Assembly: GCF_027460265.1 (NCBI RefSeq) | Contig: NZ_JAPZBC010000001.1 | Coordinates: 4,816,001-4,880,000, forward strand | Direction of reading: 5' to 3' | Length of the DNA: 64,000 bases | From: Streptomyces sp. WMMC940 | Lineage (GTDB): Bacteria > Actinomycetota > Actinomycetes > Streptomycetales > Streptomycetaceae | In this document: in pieces, positions 16,938 to 25,769 of the stretch | How the letters are laid out: each line of letters begins with the position of its first letter | Position numbering within the stretch: the first letter of the stretch is position 1 | Notes under the pieces: model-generated | Told to the model about the DNA's origin: nothing | Databases searched by the model: none | Seen by the model: only the letters and a program-made list of their open reading frames with translations | Position numbers and translations under genes: made by a program

Positions 16938-17596
16938 CTGCTGACGTCGTAGACCTTAGCACCCTGATCGGCGGGAGGAAAAATCGATATACGCACCGTC
17001 GCGGCGGAGGTCGTACGGGCCGCCCGCACACAGGCCCAGAGCAGCACCTCCGGCCCGGGGAGCCAGGGGTGCCGGGTGTCGGGGGCGACCACCCAGCGCG
17101 GCCCGGCCCCGCCTGCGGGCACCGGGGCGAGCGGCGGCGCCGTGATCGCGTCACCCGTGCCGTGGCAGATCAGGGGCGGCACCGAACCGCCCCACTCCTC
17201 CCATTCCAGCAGGCTCGGCAGGCGCTGGGCCGTGCCCGGCGCGACGAACAGCAGCATCCGGCCCCTGTGGTGTGCGACCGGCCCGGAGCCCGGGCCCTCC
17301 GACCACAGCCGGTCGAGCATCCGGCGCCCGAACATCGACGGCACGTTCACCACGTCGAAGACGCCCCCGCCGCACGACACGACGAACGGCGCGGAGGGCC
17401 GTGACTCCCAGAGCGCCAGCGCGGACCGCGGATGCGTGCTCGCGGACGCGAGCCAGTCCGCGCCGGGCGCGGTGATCTGGGCCGTCTGATGCCGACCGTC
17501 CTCTCGGAGGAAGGCGAAGATGTCCCGCCGGCGCTCGTCGTGAAGGGCGGGACTGCACGGTGCGGCGCCGACGTCGTCTCGCGGCCGAGTACTCAT
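16928..17596 (-). CDS. Prim-Pol-like domain protein (conserved actinobacterial)
   Basis: 222-aa protein resembling the short bifunctional primase/polymerase N-terminal-domain proteins common in Streptomyces. It shows VVSCGGGVFDVVNVPSMFG, then GPVAHHRGRMLLFVAPGTA, LPSLLEWEEWG, PPLICHGTGDAITAPP and RWVVAPDTRHPWLPGPEVLLW. A catalytic Asp-x-Asp/Glu pair is not obvious, so polymerase activity is doubtful. The stop codon lies within the 5' arm of tRNA-Lys copy 2, a 10-bp overlap, which would link the transcripts. A perfect 9-bp inverted repeat lies 31 bp upstream. The protein at 25240 seems to be a shorter relative. Confidence 0.7.
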   Translation of the reverse strand: MSTRPRDDVGAAPCSPALHDERRRDIFAFLREDGRHQTAQITAPGADWLASASTHPRSALALWESRPSAPFVVSCGGGVFDVVNVPSMFGRRMLDRLWSEGPGSGPVAHHRGRMLLFVAPGTAQRLPSLLEWEEWGGSVPPLICHGTGDAITAPPLAPVPAGGAGPRWVVAPDTRHPWLPGPEVLLWACVRAARTTSAATVRISIFPPADQGAKVYDVSRRR

Positions 17597-17626
17597 GAAG
17601 ACTACGTGTACGCGGAGTTATCGCTC

Positions 17627-17649
17627 GGTTTCCGCGAGTTGCGGAAACC
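17627..17649. promoter_or_regulatory. Perfect inverted repeat upstream of the Prim-Pol-like gene
   Basis: GGTTTCCGC and GCGGAAACC are separated by GAGTT, giving perfect 9-bp arms. It starts 31 bp before the start codon of the minus-strand gene, overlapping the expected promoter. It looks like a dimeric repressor operator; the regulator is unknown. Confidence 0.5.
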
Positions 17650-17804
17650 TGGGACAGGGAGCGGGGGGAGGGGTATCTTGCCCCCCGGCATCCTCCCTCG
17701 TCATATGCGACCGGCACCCGGGAGGCGGGCGCGGTCCCTGGCCCGGGACGTCCACCGCGAGCCGGCCAAGCCGTGCGGACTGGGCGAGCCGTCCCGGGGC
17801 GGCC

Positions 17805-18164
17805 TCAGGACCGGGACGCCGGCCGGGCGTCGGGCCCCCGGAGCAGGTCCCGGCCGAAGTCGATCATGCGCTTGGCGTAGTCCTCGCTCCACTCCGCCCG
17901 ACGTGCGATCTCCTCCGCCGTCAGCCGGTCGAAGCGGCGCGGATCGGCGAGCTGCGCGGCCGCGACCGCCTGGTACTCCAGGGCGCGGTCCGTCGCCGCC
18001 TGGAACGCCTGTGTGAGCTCCGTCGCACGTGAGAGCAGTTCCCGGGGATCCTCGATCGACTCCAGATCGAAGAAGTGCTCCGGGTCGGAGGCGACCTCCG
18101 CGGGCTCGAAAAGCAGCGGTGAAGGCCGCACCCGCCGCTCGCTCCGCCCCGACGACTCCGCCAT
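17805..18164 (-). CDS. Conserved Streptomyces protein of unknown function
   Basis: 119-aa soluble protein with no recognised domain, rich in Arg and Glu and predicted helical (PRELLSRATELTQAFQAATD, then LTAEEIARRAEWSEDYAKRM). The ATG at 18164 follows a GAGAAGGAGA purine stretch. It lies downstream of the helicase gene and separated from it by about 190 bp, so it may or may not belong to the same transcript. The C-terminal region has a small helix-turn-helix flavour (AEEIARRAEWSEDYAKRMID), which is only suggestive. Confidence 0.6.
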   Translation of the reverse strand: MAESSGRSERRVRPSPLLFEPAEVASDPEHFFDLESIEDPRELLSRATELTQAFQAATDRALEYQAVAAAQLADPRRFDRLTAEEIARRAEWSEDYAKRMIDFGRDLLRGPDARPASRS

Positions 18165-18351
18165 GCGCGTCTCCTTCTCGTGGTTCCGGACCACCCCTAT
18201 TGTCCCGCCCCGCACAAGAGGGCCCCGACTCGCGGACCCGATCCGGCGGCCCCGCCCCGGGGGAGCGGGGCCGGGCCCACTGCGCCACCCGGGACCGGGG
18301 GCGGGGCCGAGTCCACCACCGCACGCACGACGAGGACCCGGGCCGAGTCCA

Positions 18352-19698
18352 TTACGGCGTCCAGGTGACCCGGTGCTCCTCCAGGTGGGAGAGCACCGCG
18401 TGGTTCGCCTCCCAGCCGTCCGGGAACTTGACCGTGACGCCGAGCTGCACCGGCTCCGTGGACGGGTGCTCGTCCAGGAGCTCGGTGACACCCGCCCGGC
18501 ACACCACGACGCAGGCATGGCGGTGGCGGGAGGCCAGTACACAGAGGCGGCCCGTCTCGAGATGGAACGCCGTCGCGTCCGGGCGGCCCGAGAGGGGGTG
18601 GAGCACGACCGTGACATCGAACTCCCGGCCCTGGAGCCGGTTGGCCGTGTCCACCGTCACCCCCGACACCCCCAGCTCCGCGAGGACCGCCCTGACGGCA
18701 GCGGCCTGGTCGCGGTGGGCCGTGCCGACGGCGACCCGGTCCGCGGTGAGCGGCACCGGGTCCGGGGAGCGCTCGGAGACCGAAGCGCCTCCGCGGTCCA
18801 GCAGCCGCCGGACCACGAGGGCCACGGCCCGTACCGCCTCAGGGTCGGTGCGCGGTGTGTGCCGGGCGGGCAGCTCGAGCAGGCCCCAGCCGGACTCGGC
18901 CGCCTCGTCCAGCACCCGGTCCGGGCCGGAGCCGTTCGACGCGACCCCGAACGCCAGCCGGCGGTCGCCCGGTCCCGTACCGCTGCGGAAGGGCGTGTAC
19001 GGGTAGAACGCGCCGGAGACCAGGGGCGCGGCCGACGCCGGAAGCCGCCAGGAAACGGGCAGCCGGTGCTGCGGCAGCTCCGGATTGTGGGCGAGCAGCG
19101 TGGACACCGCGCTCGCCGACGGGTCGTAGGACAGCCCGGCCCACTGCTCGGCACCGACCACGGAGAACGGATCGAGCTGCCCCGGGTCCCCGACGAACAG
19201 CGCCCTCTCGAACAGCCCCGCCACGGCGAGCAGCGCGTCCGACCGCATCTGGTACGCCTCGTCCACGATCGCGTGCCGCCATGGTTCGACGTCCTTGACG
19301 TGCGCCCACTTCGCTGCGGTCGAGACCACCACGTCCAGCCCGGCGAGATCGCCCGCCTTCGCCGACTTCCGTACGTTCGGCAGCTCGTCGAGCGCCCTGT
19401 CGTACGGGTCGGGGTCGTTGCTGTGCAGCCGGCCGACGGGCAGCTCCGGCTCCTTCTCCGTGAGCCGCACCACCAGATCGTCGACCTGGGCGTTGGTCTG
19501 CGCCACGACCATCAAAGGGCGTCCGGCCGCGGCGAGTTCCCGTGCCGCCCGCACCACGAGCGTCGATTTCCCGGCGCCCGGAGGGGAGTCCACGACGACG
19601 CCCCGGGCGTCTCCGTGGAGGGTGTCCTCCAGGATGGCGGCGGTGGCGCGGGCCGCCTCCGAGCCCGGGTCGAACAGCGGGGTCACGGTCCCCGTCAC
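18352..19698 (-). CDS. SF1B DNA/RNA helicase, Upf1/Dna2-like
   Basis: 448-aa ATPase with a full set of SF1B motifs: I SPPGAGKST (residues 38-46), Ia VVAQTNAQVDDL, II AIVDEAYQ (143-150; the DEAxQ form is typical of Upf1/Dna2/Sen1), III FVGDPGQLDPF, V VDTANRLQGREFDV (349-362) and VI CVLASRHRH. It therefore probably unwinds 5' to 3'. The GTG at 19698 overlaps the stop of the upstream unknown gene by 4 bp. Together with the Cas4-like nuclease two genes upstream it looks like a Dna2 split into separate polypeptides. A role in repair, end processing or defence is inference. Confidence 0.85.
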   Translation of the reverse strand: MTGTVTPLFDPGSEAARATAAILEDTLHGDARGVVVDSPPGAGKSTLVVRAARELAAAGRPLMVVAQTNAQVDDLVVRLTEKEPELPVGRLHSNDPDPYDRALDELPNVRKSAKAGDLAGLDVVVSTAAKWAHVKDVEPWRHAIVDEAYQMRSDALLAVAGLFERALFVGDPGQLDPFSVVGAEQWAGLSYDPSASAVSTLLAHNPELPQHRLPVSWRLPASAAPLVSGAFYPYTPFRSGTGPGDRRLAFGVASNGSGPDRVLDEAAESGWGLLELPARHTPRTDPEAVRAVALVVRRLLDRGGASVSERSPDPVPLTADRVAVGTAHRDQAAAVRAVLAELGVSGVTVDTANRLQGREFDVTVVLHPLSGRPDATAFHLETGRLCVLASRHRHACVVVCRAGVTELLDEHPSTEPVQLGVTVKFPDGWEANHAVLSHLEEHRVTWTP

Positions 19699-21284
19699 AG
19701 CAGGTCCTCCGGGGGCACGGCGTCGGGGCTCTCGGCGGTGTCGGTACGCGGCGGGCCGCCGTGGGTCCACGGCGTGTCCTCCGGTTCGGGCAGCTTCGGC
19801 CCGCCGCGCTGGTCGTGCTCGAACAGCGTCCAGGCGACGGATTCGCCCGCCTCCGGCACGGACCCCTGCGCCGGATCCCTGGAGCGGCCCATCCGGTCCA
19901 GCAGACGCAGGACGATCGCGCCGTCCTGCTCGTACCGCACGAACTCGGCGGACTGCGGCCTGCCGTCCAGCGAGCGGTACGCCTTCACACCGGCACCCAG
20001 ATGCGGACCGTCGTCCGTACGCACCGTCAGCAGCGGCCGGGGCGACGGACGCTTCGACTCGGACCAGGCCATGGCCACATCGCTGACCACGCCGACGAAC
20101 GCCTCGCCCGCGAGCCGCCGCGCCGCCAGCACCAGCGGATCGTCCAGCGCCTCCTGGGCCTCCAGTTGCGCCTGGGCGGTCTCGCGCGCGGACAGCTTCC
20201 GCGCGGCGGTGACCGCGTCGTCCCTGCGCGGCTGAGGGGGCTCACCGGCCCGCACCCGGTCGCGGTGACCCGTGAACGACCAGCGGTCGCGGGTCCACCG
20301 GTCGGCGACGTGCGGTCCCTCCGGCAGCTCCCGGAGCAGGTCGATGCCGGCCCACACCGCGTCCCACGTGGGGCGCAGCACCCCCTCGAGCAGGCCGCGG
20401 ATCTCCCGCTCGGCGGAGGTGAGCCGGGCCAGTTGCTCCTCGGCCGCGGCGCCGTCCTCGGCCGCGGCGAGCAACTGGCGGGCCCGGTCGTACCGCTCCA
20501 TCGCGGGCGCGAGGAGCCTGTTGTCGAACGCCGGGTCCGTGGCGGGCCCGGCCGGGGGGCACACCAACTGGCCCTCGCGGTCGCGTGCCACCTCGGCCCG
20601 GAGCGCCGCCTCGGCGCCGGAGTGCCCCTCCGGCGGCGCGATCCAGGCGAGCAGCGCACCGAGGTGCTGGTCCTCCAGGTGGGACTGCCCGGTCGCCCAG
20701 TGCCGGCCCAGCAGATCCGTCATCGCGAGCAGCAGCGACGAGCCGGGCACCCGTGCCCGCTCGCCGTAGTGCGTCAGCCAGCGCCCGAGGAGCGGCACGC
20801 GCGGGGGCGCCGGGTAGGGGGCGTCGGGGTCCTGCTCGGCGGTCCGCCGGAACCGCATCGACCGCCCGAGGAGGCGAACGAAGTCGACTCCGGGCCTGCT
20901 CGGCACGATGAGCTGCGGCGCGTCCGCGCACAGCTCCACCTCGACCTTGACCCGTCTGCCGGTTTCCGGGTCCGTCTCGCTCCGTTCGGCGGGCTCCACG
21001 TCGCCGGCGTATCCGTCGATGTACGGAAGCAGCGTCTCCGCCAGCTCGGCGAGGAAGGCGAACCGCAGCTCACGGTCCCTGGGCTGGGCGACGGCGAGCA
21101 GTCGCGGCGCGTCCCGGTCGGTCCCCACGAGCGCCCCGAGCGGGGCGCCGGCCTCGCCCGCCGTGGTGAGGGGGACGAACACCATCGGGCGCGGCGAGAG
21201 GTGCCGGTGCCGCACGGTGGCGAGCGGCTGCGCCCGCCCGCTCTCGACGGCCTCCAGCCGGGCGAGCGTACTGATCAGCGACAT
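19695..21284 (-). CDS. Unknown protein linking nuclease and helicase genes
   Basis: 529-aa soluble protein with no family I recognise. It has charged, Ala/Arg/Glu-rich helical stretches in the middle (MERYDRARQLLAAAEDGAAA, EEQLARLTSAEREIRGLLEG) and beta-like ends (PMVFVPLTTAG; AEFVRYEQDGAIVLRLLD). The ATG at 21284 is chosen; the frame extends further upstream into Arg-rich noise. It overlaps the helicase start by 4 bp (translational coupling) and follows the nuclease gene by 127 bp. Its conserved position suggests an adaptor or DNA-binding subunit of the same complex. Confidence 0.75.
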   Translation of the reverse strand: MSLISTLARLEAVESGRAQPLATVRHRHLSPRPMVFVPLTTAGEAGAPLGALVGTDRDAPRLLAVAQPRDRELRFAFLAELAETLLPYIDGYAGDVEPAERSETDPETGRRVKVEVELCADAPQLIVPSRPGVDFVRLLGRSMRFRRTAEQDPDAPYPAPPRVPLLGRWLTHYGERARVPGSSLLLAMTDLLGRHWATGQSHLEDQHLGALLAWIAPPEGHSGAEAALRAEVARDREGQLVCPPAGPATDPAFDNRLLAPAMERYDRARQLLAAAEDGAAAEEQLARLTSAEREIRGLLEGVLRPTWDAVWAGIDLLRELPEGPHVADRWTRDRWSFTGHRDRVRAGEPPQPRRDDAVTAARKLSARETAQAQLEAQEALDDPLVLAARRLAGEAFVGVVSDVAMAWSESKRPSPRPLLTVRTDDGPHLGAGVKAYRSLDGRPQSAEFVRYEQDGAIVLRLLDRMGRSRDPAQGSVPEAGESVAWTLFEHDQRGGPKLPEPEDTPWTHGGPPRTDTAESPDAVPPEDLL

Positions 21285-21411
21285 TCCGGCCTCCCCCCGG
21301 TCTCCGTCGAGGGGCCCGATCCCGCACCGGCGCCCGCCGTGCGCGGCTCCCGCGCGGGCCTCGGCAGCCCCCCCGCGAGGTTCAGCGGACCGCGGGCCGC
21401 GCCGTGCGCCG

Positions 21412-22584
21412 TCACGCCGCCCCCCGACCCGAGTCGGCCGTGTCCTCGCCCGGTGCCTGCGCGCCGAGCGCACTCGCGCCGAGGGCCTCCGTGCGCAGCC
21501 GCGCGGCGCGGCGCAGCGCCACGACCGCCGGGTCCGCCGGGTCGCCGGATTCGCCGCGGGCCGCGGAGAGGACCTCGGCGACCGAGGTCAGCCCGCCCAG
21601 CTCGCCCCGTACGGCCCGGCCCAGGGACTCGACCGCGCCGGCGGAACGGGCCCGCTCCCGGCAGTGGAGCGCGAGTTCGCAGGCGGACAGGCATTCCGGG
21701 GCGTAGGTGGAGGGGACCGACTCGACCGCCGAGGCCAGCTCGCCGGACGAGCGGGACTCCAGGTCGAAGCCGACCCCGTCCGGCAGCGCCGAGGCGATCT
21801 CCTCGATCCGGGTCAGCCGCGCCAGCTGCCGCCGGGTGACGGAGAGCTGCTTGCGCACGTCGACGGCCGACGCGGTCGGCAGGTTGGAGAAGTCCTTGGG
21901 GCACACCAGCAGTACGGAGTGGTCCACGGACGCGTCCTTCGTCAGCGCCGCGACCCGCTCCAGTGCCAGTACGTACACCGCGGCCTGGCGGGCCGCCGCG
22001 CCGACCTTCGACGGGTCGGCGGAGCCGTCGACCATCGGGAAGGACTTGATCTCGACGACGGTCCACCGGCCGTCGGGGTGCACGACGACCGCGTCCGGCT
22101 CGAGGAACGCCGGTGAGCCCGCGACCTCCAGTGCCAGCATCGGGTGGTCCAGCAGCGTCCATGCCCCGGCTGCGGTGGCCTCCCGCAGGGCGAGTGCGGT
22201 GCGCGCCGCGCGGCCCTCCGGACCGGCCGCCGTCAGATCGGGGACGAGCGCCCCGTGCGGATCGGCCACCCCGAGCAGTCCGAGAAGTTCCGTGCCGCCG
22301 TCGGCCTTGACCCTGGCCTCGAACGCGTTTCCCCGCATGAAGGCGAACTGGGACTGGCCGAAGGTGGCGGGCGAGCCCAGCGCCCGGGCGAGCGCCGCCT
22401 TGTCCACTCCCGCACCGTCCAGCAGCGCACGCCGCTTGCAACCGGGGTTCGCGGCAAGGGCGGCCAGCGCCCGGGCGTCGAGCGGATGCGGCGCGGTGGA
22501 CGGCCCGCGCAGCTCCGCCAGTCGCTGCCGGAGTGCTGTCGCCGACGCGTGGGGGAGAGGTCCGCTGTCGAGGGATGTGCTCAC
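21412..22584 (-). CDS. Cas4/RecB-like PD-(D/E)XK nuclease with four-Cys (Fe-S type) signature
   Basis: 390-aa nuclease. Its core has Glu89 (GNAFEARV), Asp164 (LEPDAVVV), Glu178-x-Lys180 (WTVVEIKSF) and Gln200-xxx-Tyr204 ([10 protein letters not shown]), matching the RecB-family active site. One upstream cysteine (Cys49, NPGCKRR) and a C-terminal trio (Cys298, Cys302, Cys308 in [12 protein letters not shown]) reproduce the one-plus-three order of the 4Fe-4S cluster in Cas4, AddB and Dna2, with CxxxC spacing instead of the usual CxxC. The GTG at 22584 is chosen. It is the first gene of the putative nuclease-unknown-helicase operon; no CRISPR is nearby. Confidence 0.82.
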   Translation of the reverse strand: MSTSLDSGPLPHASATALRQRLAELRGPSTAPHPLDARALAALAANPGCKRRALLDGAGVDKAALARALGSPATFGQSQFAFMRGNAFEARVKADGGTELLGLLGVADPHGALVPDLTAAGPEGRAARTALALREATAAGAWTLLDHPMLALEVAGSPAFLEPDAVVVHPDGRWTVVEIKSFPMVDGSADPSKVGAAARQAAVYVLALERVAALTKDASVDHSVLLVCPKDFSNLPTASAVDVRKQLSVTRRQLARLTRIEEIASALPDGVGFDLESRSSGELASAVESVPSTYAPECLSACELALHCRERARSAGAVESLGRAVRGELGGLTSVAEVLSAARGESGDPADPAVVALRRAARLRTEALGASALGAQAPGEDTADSGRGAA

Positions 22585-22958
22585 CCGCGGAAGTCTCGCA
22601 TCCGCCACCGACAACGGGGGAGCGGTTCCCGGAGACGGCGCCCCGCACGCCGTCGCGCGACCCGGTCCGTACGCCGGTCCGTGTCCGGGCCGGCAGGTCC
22701 TCGGGCCCGGACCCGGATGCGTTTTCGTGCCCTGCTCCGTACGCCCTCGCGCCACCGGGCCGGCAGCGCTCACCCGCCGGGTGCCGTCGCGGCGGCCGCC
22801 GCGGACCGTGCCGCGCAGGCCGTCGTTCAACGCACGGTGTACGGGAAGGCCCCCCACCGCCGTCCGGGAGGGTTTCTCCCGCCGTAGGGGAAGGCCCCTC
22901 CCGGGCGGCCCCGCCCCACCGCCGGGCGCCCGCCGGGGCCGCCGGGGATGATGGACCC
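22585..22958. other. Divergent intergenic region
   Basis: 374 bp between the minus-strand nuclease gene and the plus-strand phosphatase gene. It must hold the promoters of both. No clear gene, palindromic operator or RNA is visible. Confidence 0.5.
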
Positions 22959-23579
22959 ATGGCACCTCGCATACTCCTGGCCCGGCACGGCCAGACCGAA
23001 TGGTCCCTGCTCGGCCGGCACACCGGCCGGACGGACATCCCCCTCCTCGACGAGGGCCGCCGCACGGCGAAGCTCCTCGGCGAGCGGCTGCACAGGTCCC
23101 CCTGGGACGGCCTACCGGACGTCGAGGTCCGCACGAGCCCGCTTTCCCGCGCCCGTGAGACCTGCGACCTCGCCGGATTCGGCGACCGCGCGCAGGACTG
23201 GGACGCGCTGATGGAGTGGGACTACGGCGCCTACGAGGGCAGGACTCAGGCCGAGATCCAGGAGACGGACCCCGACTGGTTCATCTGGCGCGACGGCGTT
23301 CCCGTCGGGGTGCCCGGAGCACCCTCGCGGGGGGAGACCCTCGCCGAGCTCTCCGACCGCGCCGACGGGGTCATCGAGTACGTGCGCTCGGCCGACCGCG
23401 ATGTGCTGGCCTTCGCGCACGGCCACATCCTGCGGGTCCTGTGCGCCCGCTGGATCGGCGAGGACGTCTCCTTCGCCGCCCGCATCAAGCTGAGTCCGGC
23501 CAGTCTCTCGGTGCTCGGCTGGGCCTACGGCGCCCCGGCGGTCGACCGCTGGAACGACACCGGGCACCTCGGCACCTGA
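22959..23579 (+). CDS. Histidine phosphatase superfamily protein
   Basis: 206-aa cytoplasmic phosphatase or mutase-like enzyme. The catalytic [21 protein letters not shown] motif starts at about residue 6 (phospho-accepting His), with [10 protein letters not shown] as the second Arg element and the proton donor/second His in [17 protein letters not shown]. It is closest to the acid phosphatase and phosphoglycerate-mutase-like branch. The ATG at 22959 gives a start immediately before the RHG domain; a longer frame to 22533 is not supported. It converges with the XRE regulator gene. Confidence 0.88.
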   Translation: MAPRILLARHGQTEWSLLGRHTGRTDIPLLDEGRRTAKLLGERLHRSPWDGLPDVEVRTSPLSRARETCDLAGFGDRAQDWDALMEWDYGAYEGRTQAEIQETDPDWFIWRDGVPVGVPGAPSRGETLAELSDRADGVIEYVRSADRDVLAFAHGHILRVLCARWIGEDVSFAARIKLSPASLSVLGWAYGAPAVDRWNDTGHLGT

Positions 23580-23586
23580 GCCCCGA

Positions 23587-24966
23587 TCAGAGCCGGGCCA
23601 CGGCCTCGGCCGTGGCGTGGCGGTCCAGGAACGCGGCCACCCCGGCCGTGCTCCGGCGCGGCCCGAGCACCCGCGCCGTGTCGGCGAGCATCGCGCGGAT
23701 GCGGGTGGACTCGACATCGCCCTCCAGGGCGTCGAGCACCCGCTCGCCGACCGCGGCGGCCTCGGCGGGCGCGTCGGCGCGGGCGAGGTCCGCGGCGAGC
23801 TGGGTCCGGTAGAGGGCGAGGTTGCGGGCGAAGTGCGGGTCCTGCAGCGCGGCCGCGCGGTGCGCGTGACGGGCGGCGCGGGGCCACTCACCGAGCGCCG
23901 ACCAGCACTGGGCCTCCAGGGCCTGGAGTTCCGGCTCGCCGAAGAACGACATCCACTCAGGGTCCGTGTCCGAGGGCCCGCGGCCGAAGAGCGTATGGGC
24001 GCGGGACAGCGCGCGCTCGCAGCCGGCGCGGTCGCCGAGACCGGCCCAGGCACCCGCCTCCCGCAGGGTGAGCAGGGCCAGCAGCCGGTCCGAGCCGAGC
24101 CGTCCCGCCGCCCGCTGCCCGGCCTGCGCGGCCCGCACCGCCTCCCGGTGCCGTCCTGCGTCCCGCGCGAGGAAGGAAGTGTTGCAGAAGGCGTGCGCCT
24201 CCAGTGCCGCGTCGCCGGCGACACGCGCGGTCGCCAGGGCCTCCGCGTAGTGGGAGCGGGCGTCGTCCAGCCGGCCCGAGTCATGGGCCAGCCAGCCGAC
24301 GGAGATGGCGAGTTCGCCCGCGCCCGCGGCCAACCGGTCCGCTGTCGAGCCGCGCGTGGTGGCACCGGCGTCGAGCAGCGCGTAGGCGGCGCGCAGCGGC
24401 TGCGCGGCCCGCTTGTAGAGCCCGTCCGCGCCGTGGCGGTCGTCGAGCAGCCGGATCTGCCGCACCGCGGCCTCGACGGCATTCACCTCGGACGCGCCGA
24501 CCCGCTGCCGGGGAAGGTCGGAACGCAGGGCCTCGGTGCCGGGCAGGGGGCCGAACCCCAGGGACGCGGCCGCCACGGTGACGGTGCCGCCGGTCATGAA
24601 CGCGCGACGCAGCACGTCGCTCTCCTCGTTGCTGTAGGTGCTGTTGGTGCCGTTGCTGCTGTAGTACGGGTCCGAGGGCCGTGGCGTTCGTCCGCGGGCC
24701 GCGCGGCCCCGTACCGCCTCGCGGGCGGAGAACCCCAGATCCGCCGGAGTCAGGCCCGGGAACATATGGAGGAAGACCCGTTCGTAGGCGTAGTTGGGGC
24801 AGCGGATCTCGCCCGCCTCGACCCGCCCGATGTAGCGGGCGTCACACGCGACCTGTTCGCCGATCTCCCGCGCCGCGCGCCGGACGAGCGCGGCGAACTC
24901 GCCGGGCGAGCGCTGTCCGCGCAACTGCCGGAACTTGAGGTTGGGAACTGCCCGTGACGGTGCCAT
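23587..24966 (-). CDS. XRE-family regulator with TPR-like repeats
   Basis: 459-aa regulator. An N-terminal helix-turn-helix-like region (about residues 12-75, GEFAALVRRAAREIGEQVAC then RYIGRVEAGEI) is followed by a linker and by helical TPR-like repeats (about 170-450; examples are DARSHYAEALATARVAGDAA and HREAVRAAQAGQRAAGRLGS). The architecture resembles Streptomyces differentiation regulators of the NsdA type. The ATG at 24966 is preferred; the frame extends to 25128 without support. A CGTTTG/CAAACG inverted repeat lies at 25078-25093, upstream of the start. It is divergent from a small Prim-Pol-like gene. Confidence 0.78.
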   Translation of the reverse strand: MAPSRAVPNLKFRQLRGQRSPGEFAALVRRAAREIGEQVACDARYIGRVEAGEIRCPNYAYERVFLHMFPGLTPADLGFSAREAVRGRAARGRTPRPSDPYYSSNGTNSTYSNEESDVLRRAFMTGGTVTVAAASLGFGPLPGTEALRSDLPRQRVGASEVNAVEAAVRQIRLLDDRHGADGLYKRAAQPLRAAYALLDAGATTRGSTADRLAAGAGELAISVGWLAHDSGRLDDARSHYAEALATARVAGDAALEAHAFCNTSFLARDAGRHREAVRAAQAGQRAAGRLGSDRLLALLTLREAGAWAGLGDRAGCERALSRAHTLFGRGPSDTDPEWMSFFGEPELQALEAQCWSALGEWPRAARHAHRAAALQDPHFARNLALYRTQLAADLARADAPAEAAAVGERVLDALEGDVESTRIRAMLADTARVLGPRRSTAGVAAFLDRHATAEAVARL

Positions 24967-25077
24967 GGCCGAGCCCTCTCCTGTGCCACGTCCGGAGCCC
25001 TCCCGGTCCGTTCGGATGTGGGACGCCTGGCTCCGGCGGAGGAAGAACGTACCGGCTGTGAGGGGTCGGCCACGCAG

Positions 25078-25093
25078 CGTTTGCCTACAAACG
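25078..25093. promoter_or_regulatory. Small inverted repeat upstream of the XRE/TPR regulator
   Basis: CGTTTG, CCTA and CAAACG give perfect 6-bp arms in the divergent region between the regulator and the 160-aa protein gene. It is a possible autoregulatory site. Confidence 0.35.
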
Positions 25094-25239
25094 GGATATC
25101 TCACCCACGATCTGCCATGAACTGCCACCCTTTGCGGCGGCGTGCCGCCGTAGCCCTTGACGCCGACGGGCGTTTAACCATGCGGGGACGCGGTACGTGC
25201 CCCTGCTCGGCGAGGAGGGTTCCCTTGTTGGAGGTTGGC

Positions 25240-25722
25240 GTGGAGACCAGCGGCGGCTCACGGACGAGTGCCCAGCACCTGCCCACCCAGGAGTGCAGCG
25301 TGGCACCGGGCCCGGCCGCACCGGCACCCGGCGGAGCCGTCGAGCCCTGCGACCTGGTGACGGTGCCCGCCCGGCAGGGTCTCGAGGCGGTGGACATCCT
25401 GCGCCGGGGCGGCGCCCCCGTCGTCGGGCCCGTGCTCCATGACGGCAGCTGCGACACCCTGGGCTTCCTGGTGCCGCCAGGCACGGCGGCCGGCTGGGAC
25501 ATGCCGGGCAGTGCGTGCACGGAGACCTCGGGCCGGGGCATCCGGATCCCCGGCGCCTCGGCGGGTTGCCCGGTGGGCCCGGCCTCCGAGCCCTCGATGG
25601 CGGGCTCGAACTGGCTGCTGCCGCCCGGCGGCACCGACCAGGCTCCGCTCACCGATCCGGTGATGCTGCGCGAGGCCCTGGGCGAGGCGGCCCGCATGAT
25701 CGAGGCCGCGGACAGCATCTGA
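25240..25722 (+). CDS. Small Prim-Pol-like conserved Streptomyces protein
   Basis: 160-aa soluble protein of unknown function. The layout CDLVTVPARQGLEAVDIL, GAPVVGPVLHDGSCDTLGFL, VPPGTAAGWDMPG, SNWLLPPGGTD and a helical end parallels the 222-aa protein at 16928-17596 (GPVAHHRGRMLLFVAPGTA), so both probably share one fold. The start is uncertain. GTG 25240 has GGAGG 5 nt upstream; TTG 25225 also follows a GGAGGG at good spacing. It is divergent from the XRE/TPR regulator, a pairing common in Streptomyces, where such proteins may be partners of the regulator. Confidence 0.65.
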   Translation: METSGGSRTSAQHLPTQECSVAPGPAAPAPGGAVEPCDLVTVPARQGLEAVDILRRGGAPVVGPVLHDGSCDTLGFLVPPGTAAGWDMPGSACTETSGRGIRIPGASAGCPVGPASEPSMAGSNWLLPPGGTDQAPLTDPVMLREALGEAARMIEAADSI

Positions 25723-25769
25723 GCGGTCATCTCGGTTGGGGCCGTGCCCTGCCGGGGGGTGCCGACGCC

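Noticed and set aside
21412..22584. Calling the nuclease a CRISPR-associated Cas4
   Set aside because: No cas1, cas2 or repeat array in the window; Cas4-like refers only to the fold and cysteine order.
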